A stretch of DNA of 11,149 nucleotides from Acidobacteriota bacterium (GTDB taxonomy: Bacteria > Acidobacteriota > Terriglobia > Acidiferrales > UBA7541), in contig QHYO01000359.1 in the NCBI GenBank assembly GCA_003224135.1, positions 1 to 11,149 on the forward strand, in the 5' to 3' direction. Position numbers and translations under genes: made by a program. Position 1 is the first letter of the stretch. Every line of letters starts with the position of its first letter. Positions 1 through 7,036 of this stretch are shown one piece after another. Below the pieces are notes generated by a model that was not told where the DNA came from, ran no database searches, and saw nothing but the letters and a program-made list of their open reading frames with translations.

Positions 1-302
1 ATATGCGGATCGATCTTGAGACCCCGTTCCAGCACGGCAGCGGCCTTCTTAAATTCGCGCTGTCTTAGATAGAGCGCGCCAAGGTTGTTATAGGCCGGCG
101 CAAGCCGGGGAGCGATCTCCAAAAGGGATTCATATTTCGTTGTTGCGGCGGAGAGGTTGCCCTGTGCTTCTGCTGACTTTGCTTCCGCATAAAGCTGCTG
201 CACCCTTGCGTTGTCTTGTGCCGCCCCAGATTGCGCAAGGGCCGGGCTTGCACAGCACAGCCATACCAGCATCAAAAAGAATGCCGTCGTCGTCGTGTTC
301 AT
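1..302 (-). CDS. Secreted TPR-repeat protein, 5' part only (cut by window edge)
   Basis: The first 100 codons are open from an ATG at 302 and run off the left edge, so the C-terminus is missing. Residues 1-23 form a Sec signal peptide (short polar start, hydrophobic core around FFLMLVWLCC, cleavage probably after PALA before Gln24). Residues about 36-66 and 69-100 read as TPR helices; the second has the typical pattern AYNNLGALYL...AAAVLERGLKIDP. TPR proteins are protein-interaction scaffolds, and this one should act in the periplasm or outside the cell. No good Shine-Dalgarno sequence precedes the ATG; the next in-frame ATG (residue 11) would cut into the signal peptide, so 302 is preferred. 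It diverges from the large TPR regulator at 457. What lies beyond the edge is unknown, so no specific role can be given. Confidence 0.75.
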   Translation of the reverse strand, partial: MNTTTTAFFLMLVWLCCASPALAQSGAAQDNARVQQLYAEAKSAEAQGNLSAATTKYESLLEIAPRLAPAYNNLGALYLRQREFKKAAAVLERGLKIDPH

Positions 303-456
303 GGGCGGATCGAGGCGGTGCGAACGTGCCATACCGTCGGAATTTTACACCCATGGATGGCAGTCCACCACCGTACCAAAGCCATCGGCGTGGCTCCATG
401 TATTGCCCCGTGTAGATGCGCATGCTAACCTTCGCAGAATCCGTAGGGGTGTGGTC
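303..456. promoter_or_regulatory. Divergent intergenic region between two TPR genes
   Basis: This gap must hold the promoters of both diverging genes. On the minus strand TAAAAT (plus positions 342-347) matches a -10 box at five of six bases and lies about 40 bases from the start codon at 302, but no convincing -35 is seen. On the plus strand I see no clear promoter, only the ribosome binding site of the gene at 457. The promoter call is weak; the divergent arrangement itself is certain. Confidence 0.3.
445..449 (+). promoter_or_regulatory. Ribosome binding site deciding the start at 457
   Basis: AGGGG ends seven bases before the ATG at 457. The open frame extends upstream to a TTG at 211, but that would overlap the opposite-strand secreted TPR gene and add 82 residues without domain character. 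The site therefore supports 457, which places the winged-helix domain at the very N-terminus as usual for this class. Confidence 0.6.
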
Positions 457-3210
457 ATGCAAGTCGCTGACAGTGGACTTCGGACTAGAAGTTTTGGCGC
501 TTTTGAGGTTGATCTCAAGTCAGCCGAACTCCGCAAACACGGCATTCGAATCAAACTGCAAGAGCAGCCCTTCCAGATATTGGCATTCCTCATGGAGCAT
601 GCCGGTGACGTTGTAACGCGCGATGAACTCCGCCAGAAACTCTGGGCGGAGCACACCTTCGTCGATTTCGATCGCAGTTTGAACAAGGCGATGACCAAGC
701 TGCGGTCAGCGCTAGGCGATTCGGCGGAGAGTCCCCGTTACATTGAAACTGTTCCCCGCCACGGGTATCGTTTCCTCGCCGAAGTCCATGCCCATCGTGA
801 CGAGCTTCATGGGATCAGCGCTACCCAGGTTTACAGCGCAGCTTCGCTCGACGTCCCCCTCCAGGCGTTGACACCGTCAGGAGGACGATTAGAGCGTGCC
901 TTACACGCATCGTACTTCGCAATTCCGCATCGTCGGCGGCGTAACTACACCATCGCAGCTGCCGGCCTTGCCGCGATCCTCGCGACGCTAGGATACTTGC
1001 AGATAAAGCAGTTCGTAGTCCACGGTGTGTCTCCCGCAGCGCCGTACGCACGGCGTTCAGTTGCCGTCCTGGGTTTCAAGAATTTATCATGGGATGCGCA
1101 AGAGGCCTGGCTCTCGACCGCTCTTTCCGACTGGCTCATGACGGAACTCACAGCCGGCGAGCAGTTACGTGCAATACCCGCGGAAGGCGTCATAAGAATG
1201 AAAATGGAGCTTTCGCTTCCGGATGTTGACTCCCTCGGGAAGGAAACTCTGAGCCGGATTCGCAAGAACCTCGGAACGGATTACGTGGTCGTAGGTTCCT
1301 ACGCCGAGCTTGGCGCGGAGTCCGATGGACAGATCCGCTTGGATTTGCGCCTGCAGGATACGCAGAGCGGGGAAACCGTTGGGACGTTTTCTGAATCGGG
1401 AACAGAGGCTCACTTGTTGGACCTCGTTTCCCGCACCGGAGAGCACTTAAGAGAAAAATTGGGAGTGCGTGCAGTCACCAAAGAGGAAGCTGCGGAAGTG
1501 GCGATCGCAGTTCCTTCGAGGGCAGAAACTGCGAAGCTGTATTCCGAGGGTTTGGCGAAACTGCGAATTTTTGACGCACTCACGGCCCGCGAGCTGTTAA
1601 CGAAGGCAGTAACCCAGGAACCGGATTACGCGCCCTCGCATGCAGCCTTGGCTACAACCTTGTTGCATCTTGGCTATGACAGCCAAGCGGTAGCTGAAGC
1701 CAAAAAAGCATTTGACCTTTCCGCTAATCTGTCCAGAGCGGAACGGCTCCTTGTAGAGGGCCGCTACAGGGAAGTCTCGCGCGATTGGGATCGGGCAATC
1801 GAGATCTATCGGGCGCTTTTCGATTTCTTTCCTGACAATCTTGAATATGGGCTGGATCTAACCAGAACCGAAATCGACGCCAACAAATGGAAGGACGCGC
1901 TGGCTACCGTGGCGGCATTGCGTGCGCTGGCTGCGCCACTGCGAGATGATCCGCGAATCGATCTGGCAGAAAATGATGCCGCCAGGTCGCTCGGTGATAC
2001 CAAGCGAGCGGAAGCTGCGCTGAGCCGAGCTGCGGAAAAGGCCCGCGCCGCAGGAGCTTCTCTGTTGCTGGCCAAGGCCCGTCGCGAGCAAGCCTGGCTA
2101 TTTGAAAACTCAGGCAGAGAGGATCAGGTGGAGGCGGCGGTGGCGGAAGCCAAGCAGCTCTATGTTGCCGCGCACGACCAACTTGGCGTTGCCGCAGTTG
2201 CGACGCTTGAGGCAATTGCCCTTGAACGGCAAGGCGACTATCTGGGCGCAAAGCAAAAATATGAAGAATCACTCGTCATCTATCGAGCCTCGGGAAACAA
2301 GGTCAGTCTGGGGGCCGAATACGACAATCTCGGCGACATTCTGCTCTATCTTGGGGACACTGCGCAGGCTCAAAGGAGTTACGGCCAAGCGCTTACGACC
2401 TATCGAGACATAGGTGACAAGAATGGAGTAGCGTTGGCTAAGATTGGTCTTGGCGATGTTTTCCTTGTTCTTGGAAGACTAAGCGAAGCCAGAGAGATGT
2501 ATCAGGACGCGCTCGAAATCTGCCGACAACTCGGTAGCCGAAACCGACAAGCAGTGGCGCTTGCCGGCTTGGGAAGAGTGCAGCAGCTCGAAGGCGCGAC
2601 AGAAGATGCGCGGAAAAAAGAAATAGAAGCTGTTGCCATGCTCGAAGAGGTCGGAAACATGAGCGAAGCCGAGCGTGTGCGAATGCAGATGGCCGAACTA
2701 CTCCTCAAAACAGGAAAGAGTTTCGAAGCCGGTGAAACAGCACGTCGTTCGATAAACATTTTGGAAGAAAAGAAAGCCGGGCGCTCCGCAGCAATAGCGA
2801 AGCTGGTCTTGGCCCAAGCCCTTCTGGCCCAGGGAAAGATTGCAGAAGCTCGCCCGATTGCGGAACAGGTTATGAATGTTGCAAGGCATAGCCGGGACCA
2901 GGAGTTGCAACTCCGGTCCGAGACGGTTGCAGCCCACATTGATGGTGTAAGCGGCAACTCTCCAGACATGACCAACTCGATTAGACGTTTGAATCGAATC
3001 ATATCGACGGCAGCCGCGTCATCGTTTGTAGAAGTGGCCTTTGAAGCGCGCCTTGTGGCCGGTGAGCTGGAGATAAGAGGAGACCGAGAAACTAGCGGTT
3101 CCCGACTGCAGAAGCTTGAGAACGATTCAAGCCAGTCGGGCTACCTACTCATCGCGCGCCGAGCTTCGGCCGCATTGAGTTCCGCATCGACGAAAACGGC
3201 GGTTTATTAA
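457..3210 (+). CDS. Membrane-anchored winged-helix regulator with TolB-like segment and long TPR domain
   Basis: 917 residues. Residues about 10-110 are an OmpR/CadC-type winged-helix DNA-binding domain (FGAFEVDL, LQEQPFQILAFL, RDELRQKLW, and the end motif YIETVPRHGYRF). No receiver domain precedes it, so this is a one-component regulator. A basic patch (HRRRR, 158-162) leads into one membrane helix at about 164-182, putting the reader head in the cytoplasm and the rest in the periplasm. Residues about 199-340 (SVAVLGFKNLS, then TDYVVVGSY and LRLQDTQSG) resemble the TolB/FlgO-like domain found in such regulators. From about 350 to the end are many TPR-like helix pairs, for example the one containing EYDNLGDILLYLGDTAQAQR. 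The topology recalls ToxR/CadC; the TPR tail is presumably a sensor or docking platform. Ligand and targets are unknown. The diverging secreted TPR gene is a possible target or partner. Confidence 0.88.
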   Translation: MQVADSGLRTRSFGAFEVDLKSAELRKHGIRIKLQEQPFQILAFLMEHAGDVVTRDELRQKLWAEHTFVDFDRSLNKAMTKLRSALGDSAESPRYIETVPRHGYRFLAEVHAHRDELHGISATQVYSAASLDVPLQALTPSGGRLERALHASYFAIPHRRRRNYTIAAAGLAAILATLGYLQIKQFVVHGVSPAAPYARRSVAVLGFKNLSWDAQEAWLSTALSDWLMTELTAGEQLRAIPAEGVIRMKMELSLPDVDSLGKETLSRIRKNLGTDYVVVGSYAELGAESDGQIRLDLRLQDTQSGETVGTFSESGTEAHLLDLVSRTGEHLREKLGVRAVTKEEAAEVAIAVPSRAETAKLYSEGLAKLRIFDALTARELLTKAVTQEPDYAPSHAALATTLLHLGYDSQAVAEAKKAFDLSANLSRAERLLVEGRYREVSRDWDRAIEIYRALFDFFPDNLEYGLDLTRTEIDANKWKDALATVAALRALAAPLRDDPRIDLAENDAARSLGDTKRAEAALSRAAEKARAAGASLLLAKARREQAWLFENSGREDQVEAAVAEAKQLYVAAHDQLGVAAVATLEAIALERQGDYLGAKQKYEESLVIYRASGNKVSLGAEYDNLGDILLYLGDTAQAQRSYGQALTTYRDIGDKNGVALAKIGLGDVFLVLGRLSEAREMYQDALEICRQLGSRNRQAVALAGLGRVQQLEGATEDARKKEIEAVAMLEEVGNMSEAERVRMQMAELLLKTGKSFEAGETARRSINILEEKKAGRSAAIAKLVLAQALLAQGKIAEARPIAEQVMNVARHSRDQELQLRSETVAAHIDGVSGNSPDMTNSIRRLNRIISTAAASSFVEVAFEARLVAGELEIRGDRETSGSRLQKLENDSSQSGYLLIARRASAALSSASTKTAVY

Positions 3211-3346
3211 CCCACCGACCTAGATCTGTCTCAACTGCGGACCGGTATGTTCTCATTTGTTCTGCATTTTGAACTGGGAACAAGCATACATAACCTCCGT
3301 GCCTTCAGAAGCTTAAAAGGGATGATGGAAATGACATCAGTCCGCC

Positions 3347-3375
3347 TTGACTTTCCTCCCGTCGGCCTTGATAAC
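3347..3375 (+). promoter_or_regulatory. Candidate sigma-70-type promoter for the oxidoreductase at 3468
   Basis: TTGACT (3347-3352, five of six matches to the -35 consensus) is followed after 17 bases by GATAAC (3370-3375, four of six matches to -10). Transcription would begin near 3382, leaving a leader of about 85 bases. The 257-base gap (3211-3467) after the regulator gene otherwise shows no gene, clear terminator or repeat. This is a pattern match only. Confidence 0.3.
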
Positions 3376-3467
3376 GACCTACTAGTCTGTGTGCGTCTCG
3401 CTCCGAATTCGCGAAAATTTTGACCGATGCGGAGCATATTTTCTTTAGGGCATTCCCGGGAGACTTC

Positions 3468-4613
3468 ATGACTCTCAATTGGGCAGCGCGGATGTTCTCG
3501 TGCTCGACACTACTCATCGCCTTGTTTGTCGCAGCGCCGAATGCAGATTCCTCCCAGCGATCATCTGCGCGTTCATCGCACGAGGCGAAAGTCCGGCTCG
3601 CAATCGTGGGATTGAATCATGATCACGTGTGGGGAATATTGAAGGACATTGCCGGAGAACCACAAGCCGAATTGCTGGGCATTGCGGAGAGCGACCCTGC
3701 ACTTTTAAGCAAGGCCAAGGCCAGAATTCCCGCAACAGTCAAGCTTTACTCAGATTATGTGCAAATGCTGGATGAAGTGAAGCCGGATGCCGTGATCGCG
3801 ACAACAGACAATGCGCGGCATCTTGAAATCCTGCGGGAATGCGCAAAGCGTCATATTCATTTTTCGACGGAAAAACCGATGGCGATAAACGGAGCAGACG
3901 CTCGCGAGATGGAGCGTTTGGCGCAAAGCTCCGGAATTAAATTGATGGTGAATTACTGGAATGCCTGGGCGTCGCCGACACCTGCATTGTTTCAACGGGT
4001 TCGATCGGGCGAAGTAGGGCCCGTACAAAGAATTATCGTCGAGTATGGGCATTCTGGCCCCAAGGAAATTGGAGTCTCTGAACAGTTTGCGAATTGGCTC
4101 TACGATCCGAAAAAAAACGGCGGAGGGGCAATTGTCGATTTTGGTTGCTACGGGGCTGAATGGGCGCTGTGGCTGAAGGGGCGGCCCACACGTGTTTATG
4201 CCACTGCGAAAAAACTGAAGACGGAGCAACATAATCGCGTGGACGACGACGCGACGATTGTGCTGGATTATCCCGATGCCACCGCCGTCCTGGAGGCCTC
4301 TTGGGACTGGCCATACGGCATGGAACAAGTGAAAGTGGTTGGTCCAAAAGGAAGCCTGCTCGCCACCGGGAACGAACTCTTGTTTCGTCAGGCAAACGAC
4401 GATTCCCACAAAATAGGACTGGAAGGGAAGCCGATGCCGGTGGATCCTTTGCCGCGCGAAAAAAGCAATCCCATTTCTTATTTCGTTCACTGCATTCAAG
4501 AAGACAAACCGATTGAAGATCCCGTTTCAGCGAGGCTGAACGTGCAGGTGGTGGAGATTTTAGATGCGGCTCGCGAGTCCCTCCGAACAGGACGAGCGCA
4601 AGAGTTGCCCTAG
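3468..4613 (+). CDS. Exported Gfo/Idh/MocA-family oxidoreductase
   Basis: 381 residues, a normal length for the family. The ATG at 3468 is chosen because GGGAG lies five bases upstream and residues 1-27 then make a Sec-type signal (SCSTLLIALFVAAP core); an earlier in-frame TTG at 3420 has no comparable support. Residues about 41-160 are the Rossmann NAD(P)-binding half: VRLAIVGLNHDHVWG as the first strand and turn, then STEKPMA, whose Glu-Lys-Pro (135-137) is the family signature. The C-terminal half carries NGGGAIVDFGCYGAEW (217-232), where Asp and His catalytic residues usually fall; here Asp224 is present and Cys227-Tyr228 follow. The family oxidises or reduces sugars, inositols and related hydroxyl compounds; the substrate cannot be read. 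Two oddities are the export signal and a first turn that departs from GxGxxG. It stands alone, with converging genes downstream. Confidence 0.85.
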   Translation: MTLNWAARMFSCSTLLIALFVAAPNADSSQRSSARSSHEAKVRLAIVGLNHDHVWGILKDIAGEPQAELLGIAESDPALLSKAKARIPATVKLYSDYVQMLDEVKPDAVIATTDNARHLEILRECAKRHIHFSTEKPMAINGADAREMERLAQSSGIKLMVNYWNAWASPTPALFQRVRSGEVGPVQRIIVEYGHSGPKEIGVSEQFANWLYDPKKNGGGAIVDFGCYGAEWALWLKGRPTRVYATAKKLKTEQHNRVDDDATIVLDYPDATAVLEASWDWPYGMEQVKVVGPKGSLLATGNELLFRQANDDSHKIGLEGKPMPVDPLPREKSNPISYFVHCIQEDKPIEDPVSARLNVQVVEILDAARESLRTGRAQELP

Positions 4614-4641
4614 AAAAAGCGCAAAATCGCGTGCATGCTTC

Positions 4642-4656
4642 GACCGACGTTCGGTC
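4642..4656. terminator. Perfect 6-bp hairpin downstream of the oxidoreductase gene
   Basis: GACCGA, loop CGT, TCGGTC, 29 bases after the stop at 4613. The stem is perfect but no run of T follows on either strand, so a classic intrinsic terminator is not shown. The dyad also resembles operators of some TetR-type repressors, though its place behind a gene favours an RNA 3'-end role. Confidence 0.3.
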
Positions 4657-4670
4657 AATCCTTGCAGCGG

Positions 4671-4701
4671 GGCGAAAGCACCCGATATCCGGGTGCTCGC
4701 C
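4671..4701. terminator. Long GC-rich hairpin between convergent genes
   Basis: AGCACCCG (4677-4684), loop ATATC, CGGGTGCT (4690-4697) pair over eight bases. After a two-A bulge on the left arm, GGCG (4671-4674) pairs with CGCC (4698-4701), giving 12 pairs. There is no T tract after it on the plus strand. Placed between convergent genes it may end or protect transcripts from one or both sides; function is inferred. Confidence 0.4.
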
Positions 4702-4950
4702 AATGATGTTCGCGTTCTAGAATATGGCCTTGGGAGAACGAAAAATCCGCCAGTCGTCACATCGGAGACCTTAATGTTTCCTCACCCGCGATGTACGTTC
4801 CAAGGTGGAAGTTTCATTCATATCCTGAGTCTACAACGTGCCGACGCGAAACCGGACTGAGGCCCGTAGCAATCCCAAAACAGGGACTTATAGCGCAAGC
4901 AGTGGAATGGGCGCAGGTTGAACTGACCGGCTGCCACTTCCGCCCAATTG

Positions 4951-5415
4951 TTATTTCGCAGGTACTTGAAACTCTGCGCGGATGAACGGTTTGATCCCTT
5001 CCTCGCCTGTCAGCCGAAGACAGAGCAGCGTGCCCTCACGCTCGAGGTCAATGTGAAAATCAAAAAAACGGCAGCACTTGCCCTCAGCCTCTACCCAGTC
5101 GGCCAGCTCCGCGAGTGAGACATTCGATGGACTGTACTGAAATTCGTAACCTTTTTCCGTCTCCACGATCTCTTTCCGTGCCGCGATCAGCTTGTCGGTC
5201 AACTCCTTGTGTCGAATGCGCTCGGCCGGATTCAGGGCTTTGATGTTGCAGTAGAATTTGTTTTGCGTCGTCAGCACCTGTTTCTCCTTTTCCCTGGCCT
5301 TCGTTTCCTGCGGTGACGATTGCACCAGCGCGCCACTCGAAAGCAACGCCGCGACCCCCGCAACCGCTACACGCAGCTTCCGTTTTCTTCCGTTTTGCTC
5401 TTGCTGCATTGTCAT
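4951..5415 (-). CDS. Small exported Cys-Cys protein, probable target of a MerR-type regulator
   Basis: 154 residues. The start at 5415 has a strong ribosome binding site (AGGAGG, plus 5422-5427, six bases upstream). Residues 10-35 (RKRKLR, then VAVAGVAALLSSGALV) form a signal peptide or membrane anchor, so the rest lies outside the cytoplasm. The mature part has Cys56 in YCNIKALNPAERIRH, a Glu/Lys-rich helix, then WVEAEGKCCRFFDFHI (107-122) and LCLRLTGEEGIKPFI (131-145). This set of motifs (single Cys, an ALxPxER stretch, CCxFF, LTGxEGxKxF) matches, from memory, an uncharacterised family often seen beside MerR-type or mercury-resistance genes. The four cysteines (56, 114, 115, 132) could bind a soft metal or form disulfides, but this is inference. 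It is read from a MerR-type promoter shared with the diverging regulator gene at 5520. Confidence 0.75.
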   Translation of the reverse strand: MTMQQEQNGRKRKLRVAVAGVAALLSSGALVQSSPQETKAREKEKQVLTTQNKFYCNIKALNPAERIRHKELTDKLIAARKEIVETEKGYEFQYSPSNVSLAELADWVEAEGKCCRFFDFHIDLEREGTLLCLRLTGEEGIKPFIRAEFQVPAK

Positions 5416-5453
5416 GACTTTCCTCCTTGAGACCTGGTAGGTCCCATCGCAAA

Positions 5454-5484
5454 ATGCTAGAACTTAAAGTCAGCTTTAAGCCAA
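5454..5484 (-). promoter_or_regulatory. MerR-family operator inside a 19-bp-spacer promoter
   Basis: On the minus strand, TTGGCT (-35, plus 5479-5484) and TAGCAT (-10, plus 5454-5459) each match consensus at four of six bases and are 19 bases apart. The over-long spacer holds the perfect inverted repeat CTTAAAG-TCAG-CTTTAAG (5463-5480). The repeat begins two bases inside the -35 box and stops three bases before the -10 box. The soxS promoter bound by SoxR has the same layout (7-bp arms, 4-bp centre, 19-bp spacer). Such promoters are poor until a MerR-type dimer untwists the DNA. Transcription would start near 5447, giving the Cys-Cys protein a leader of about 30 bases. A TATATA (5490-5495) on the plus strand could serve the diverging regulator. 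Confidence 0.7.
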
Positions 5485-5519
5485 CCATCTATATACGGGG
5501 CCCAGTGGGAGGGAACGAA

Positions 5520-5756
5520 ATGAAGATAGGCGAACTCGCCGGCCGTTCGGGGCTAAACGCCTCCGCAATCCGTTACTACGAAAGACGCGGTTTGCTTCCC
5601 GTACCGCACCGATCGGGCGGCCAACGGCGCTACCCCGCGGACGCTCGGTATCGGCGGTCTGGGCGTAGCTGGGAGAGGCGAGTAGGAAAACTGCGAAGGC
5701 ACCCGCGGCTGCTTAAAGAACGCAATAACCCCCCATTGCGGAAAAGGATGTTCTGA
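5520..5756 (+). pseudogene. MerR-family regulator, truncated after the winged-helix head
   Basis: The open frame gives 78 residues; MerR regulators usually have about 120-150. The ATG at 5520 has GGAGG seven bases upstream. Residues 1-41 are a clean MerR head: MKIGELAGRSGLNASAIRYY (helix-turn-helix), ERRGLLPVPHRSGGQRRYPAD (wing). After Asp41 (position 5642) the translation becomes Arg-rich and unlike MerR. The second winged-helix helices, the long antiparallel dimerisation helix and the effector-binding tail are absent, and I could not find them in the other forward frames of 5643-5760. This points to a deletion or rearrangement rather than a simple frameshift. A remnant without the dimer helix should not bind the operator normally. 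Its partner gene and operator upstream look intact. Confidence 0.65.
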
Positions 5757-5837
5757 ATCGTCGTCATGGGTTCGGCTCGCGCAGTGGATTCAATAAGATG
5801 ATTGGCCTGCTTTGAAAACGGAATGGAGCTCGATTCA

Positions 5838-6890
5838 TCAGGCGCGTACAGTGGTAACGCCGAGCTCGTTCCGGACAATAGGCGCAACGTGGGTGCCGAG
5901 GATCTCGATGGCGTCCAACATTTTTTGGTGCGGAAGCGTCGAGACACCCATCTGGAAGGTGACCCGCGAGATGCCGCCGAGAACTTCATTCACATAAAGG
6001 ATCTTTTTCGCGACCGTCTTGGCGTCGCCGATCAGCAACGCACCGGTAGGTCCGCGCAGGGCGTCGAACTGAGCGCGTGTGGCAGCGGGCCAGCCGCGTT
6101 CCTTGCCGATTTCGGTAAAGGTGTGCGCATAGCCTGGAAAGAATATTTCCGCGGCCTCGTCGGTGCTAGCCGCGAGAAAGCCAACCGAATGAAGACCTAC
6201 CGTAAGGCGCTCGGGCGAATGACTGGCGCGGCGACCAGCTTCGCGGTAAAGGTCAATGAGTGGGCGGAAGCGTTTAGGCTCGCCCCCGATTATCGCCACC
6301 ATAAGAGGAAGTCCGAGCACGCCTGCGCGAACGAAAGATTCGGGCGTGCCGCCGACACCGGCCCATATAGGCAGCGTATCCTGCAGCGGCCGAGGGTAGA
6401 CTGCCTGGCCGGTAAGAGCTGCGCGGTGTTTGCCGGACCAATGCACCTGCGTGCTTGCGCGAATTTTTAAGAGAAGCTCGAGTTTTTCCGCAAAGAGCGA
6501 GTCGTAGTCTTCAAGACGCAGGCCGAAGAGGGGGTAGGACTCAACGAAGGAGCCACGGCCGGCAACAATTTCGGCGCGGCCGCGGGAGATGAGGTCGAGC
6601 GTCGCGAACTCCTGAAAAACGCGAACGGGGTCGGAGGCACTGAGAACGGTGACTGCGCTGGTGAGACGGATATTTTCCGTGCGCGCGGCGGCAGCGGAGA
6701 GGATCACAACGGGAGCTGAGTCCAGAAACTCCGCCCGATGATGTTCGCCAATGCCGAAGACGTCCAGGCCGACCCGATCGGCGAGCTCAATCTCTTCGAG
6801 TAAATGGTGCATGCGCTCCAGCGGACTGAGCGTTAGACCTGTGGCCGGGTCGGAAATGGCTGCTGCAAAACTGTCAATTCCAATTTGCAT
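5838..6890 (-). CDS. LLM-class (luciferase-like) flavin-dependent oxidoreductase
   Basis: 350 residues, full length for the single-domain bacterial luciferase-like family. It starts at residue 1 with a TIM-barrel first strand (MQIGIDSF) and continues with GLDVFGIGEHHRAEFLDSAP (41-60), ENIRLTSAVTVLSASDPVRV (72-91), LDLISRGRAEIVAGRGSF (98-115), LPIWAGVGGTPESF (173-186) and a late ALLIGDAKTVAKKI stretch, all typical of the family. Such enzymes use reduced flavin (FMN or F420, not distinguishable here) for oxygenation or hydride transfer on small organic substrates in the cytoplasm. GGAG lies 11 bases upstream of the ATG at 6890, a somewhat long spacing. A MarR-family gene lies 146 bases upstream on the same strand and may control it. 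TATAAA in the gap (minus strand, about 6914-6919) could be a -10 box, but no matching -35 is seen. Confidence 0.88.
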   Translation of the reverse strand: MQIGIDSFAAAISDPATGLTLSPLERMHHLLEEIELADRVGLDVFGIGEHHRAEFLDSAPVVILSAAAARTENIRLTSAVTVLSASDPVRVFQEFATLDLISRGRAEIVAGRGSFVESYPLFGLRLEDYDSLFAEKLELLLKIRASTQVHWSGKHRAALTGQAVYPRPLQDTLPIWAGVGGTPESFVRAGVLGLPLMVAIIGGEPKRFRPLIDLYREAGRRASHSPERLTVGLHSVGFLAASTDEAAEIFFPGYAHTFTEIGKERGWPAATRAQFDALRGPTGALLIGDAKTVAKKILYVNEVLGGISRVTFQMGVSTLPHQKMLDAIEILGTHVAPIVRNELGVTTVRA

Positions 6891-7036
6891 TTATGTCACT
6901 TCTCCAAGGCAATTTTTATAAGATTGATCGGCGTCCTTCGTTCGCAAGCTTCGGTTACCAGCCGACCCTCTCGGGCAATTCGAGTATCTTGCCGACCGAT
7001 CCTTATATACCTGTAGCTGGTTTCCGGAAGGCAGCT

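Larger units (their letters stand above)
4614..4950. other. Convergent gap with no supported gene
   Basis: Between the oxidoreductase stop and the end of the opposite-strand Cys-Cys protein lie about 340 bases. Short open frames cross it on both strands, but none has a ribosome binding site, a domain or family-like sequence. The first 90 bases hold two strong hairpins (listed separately); I see nothing recognisable in 4702-4950. Confidence 0.5.

Noticed and set aside
211..456. 82-codon N-terminal extension of the large regulator from a TTG at 211
   Set aside because: It overlaps the opposite-strand secreted TPR gene, has no ribosome binding site or domain character, and the ATG at 457 has a good site and puts the winged helix at the N-terminus.
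4564..4860. 98-codon plus-strand open frame running out of the oxidoreductase gene
   Set aside because: It overlaps the end of the oxidoreductase gene in another frame, covers both hairpins and shows no protein-like pattern.
5431..5443. Small hairpin GACCT-GGT-AGGTC in the leader of the Cys-Cys protein
   Set aside because: Only five pairs; it is near the ribosome binding site but too weak to call a riboswitch or attenuator.
5802..6470. 222-codon plus-strand open frame opposite the flavin oxidoreductase
   Set aside because: It is antisense to a well-supported luciferase-like gene and has no domain of its own.
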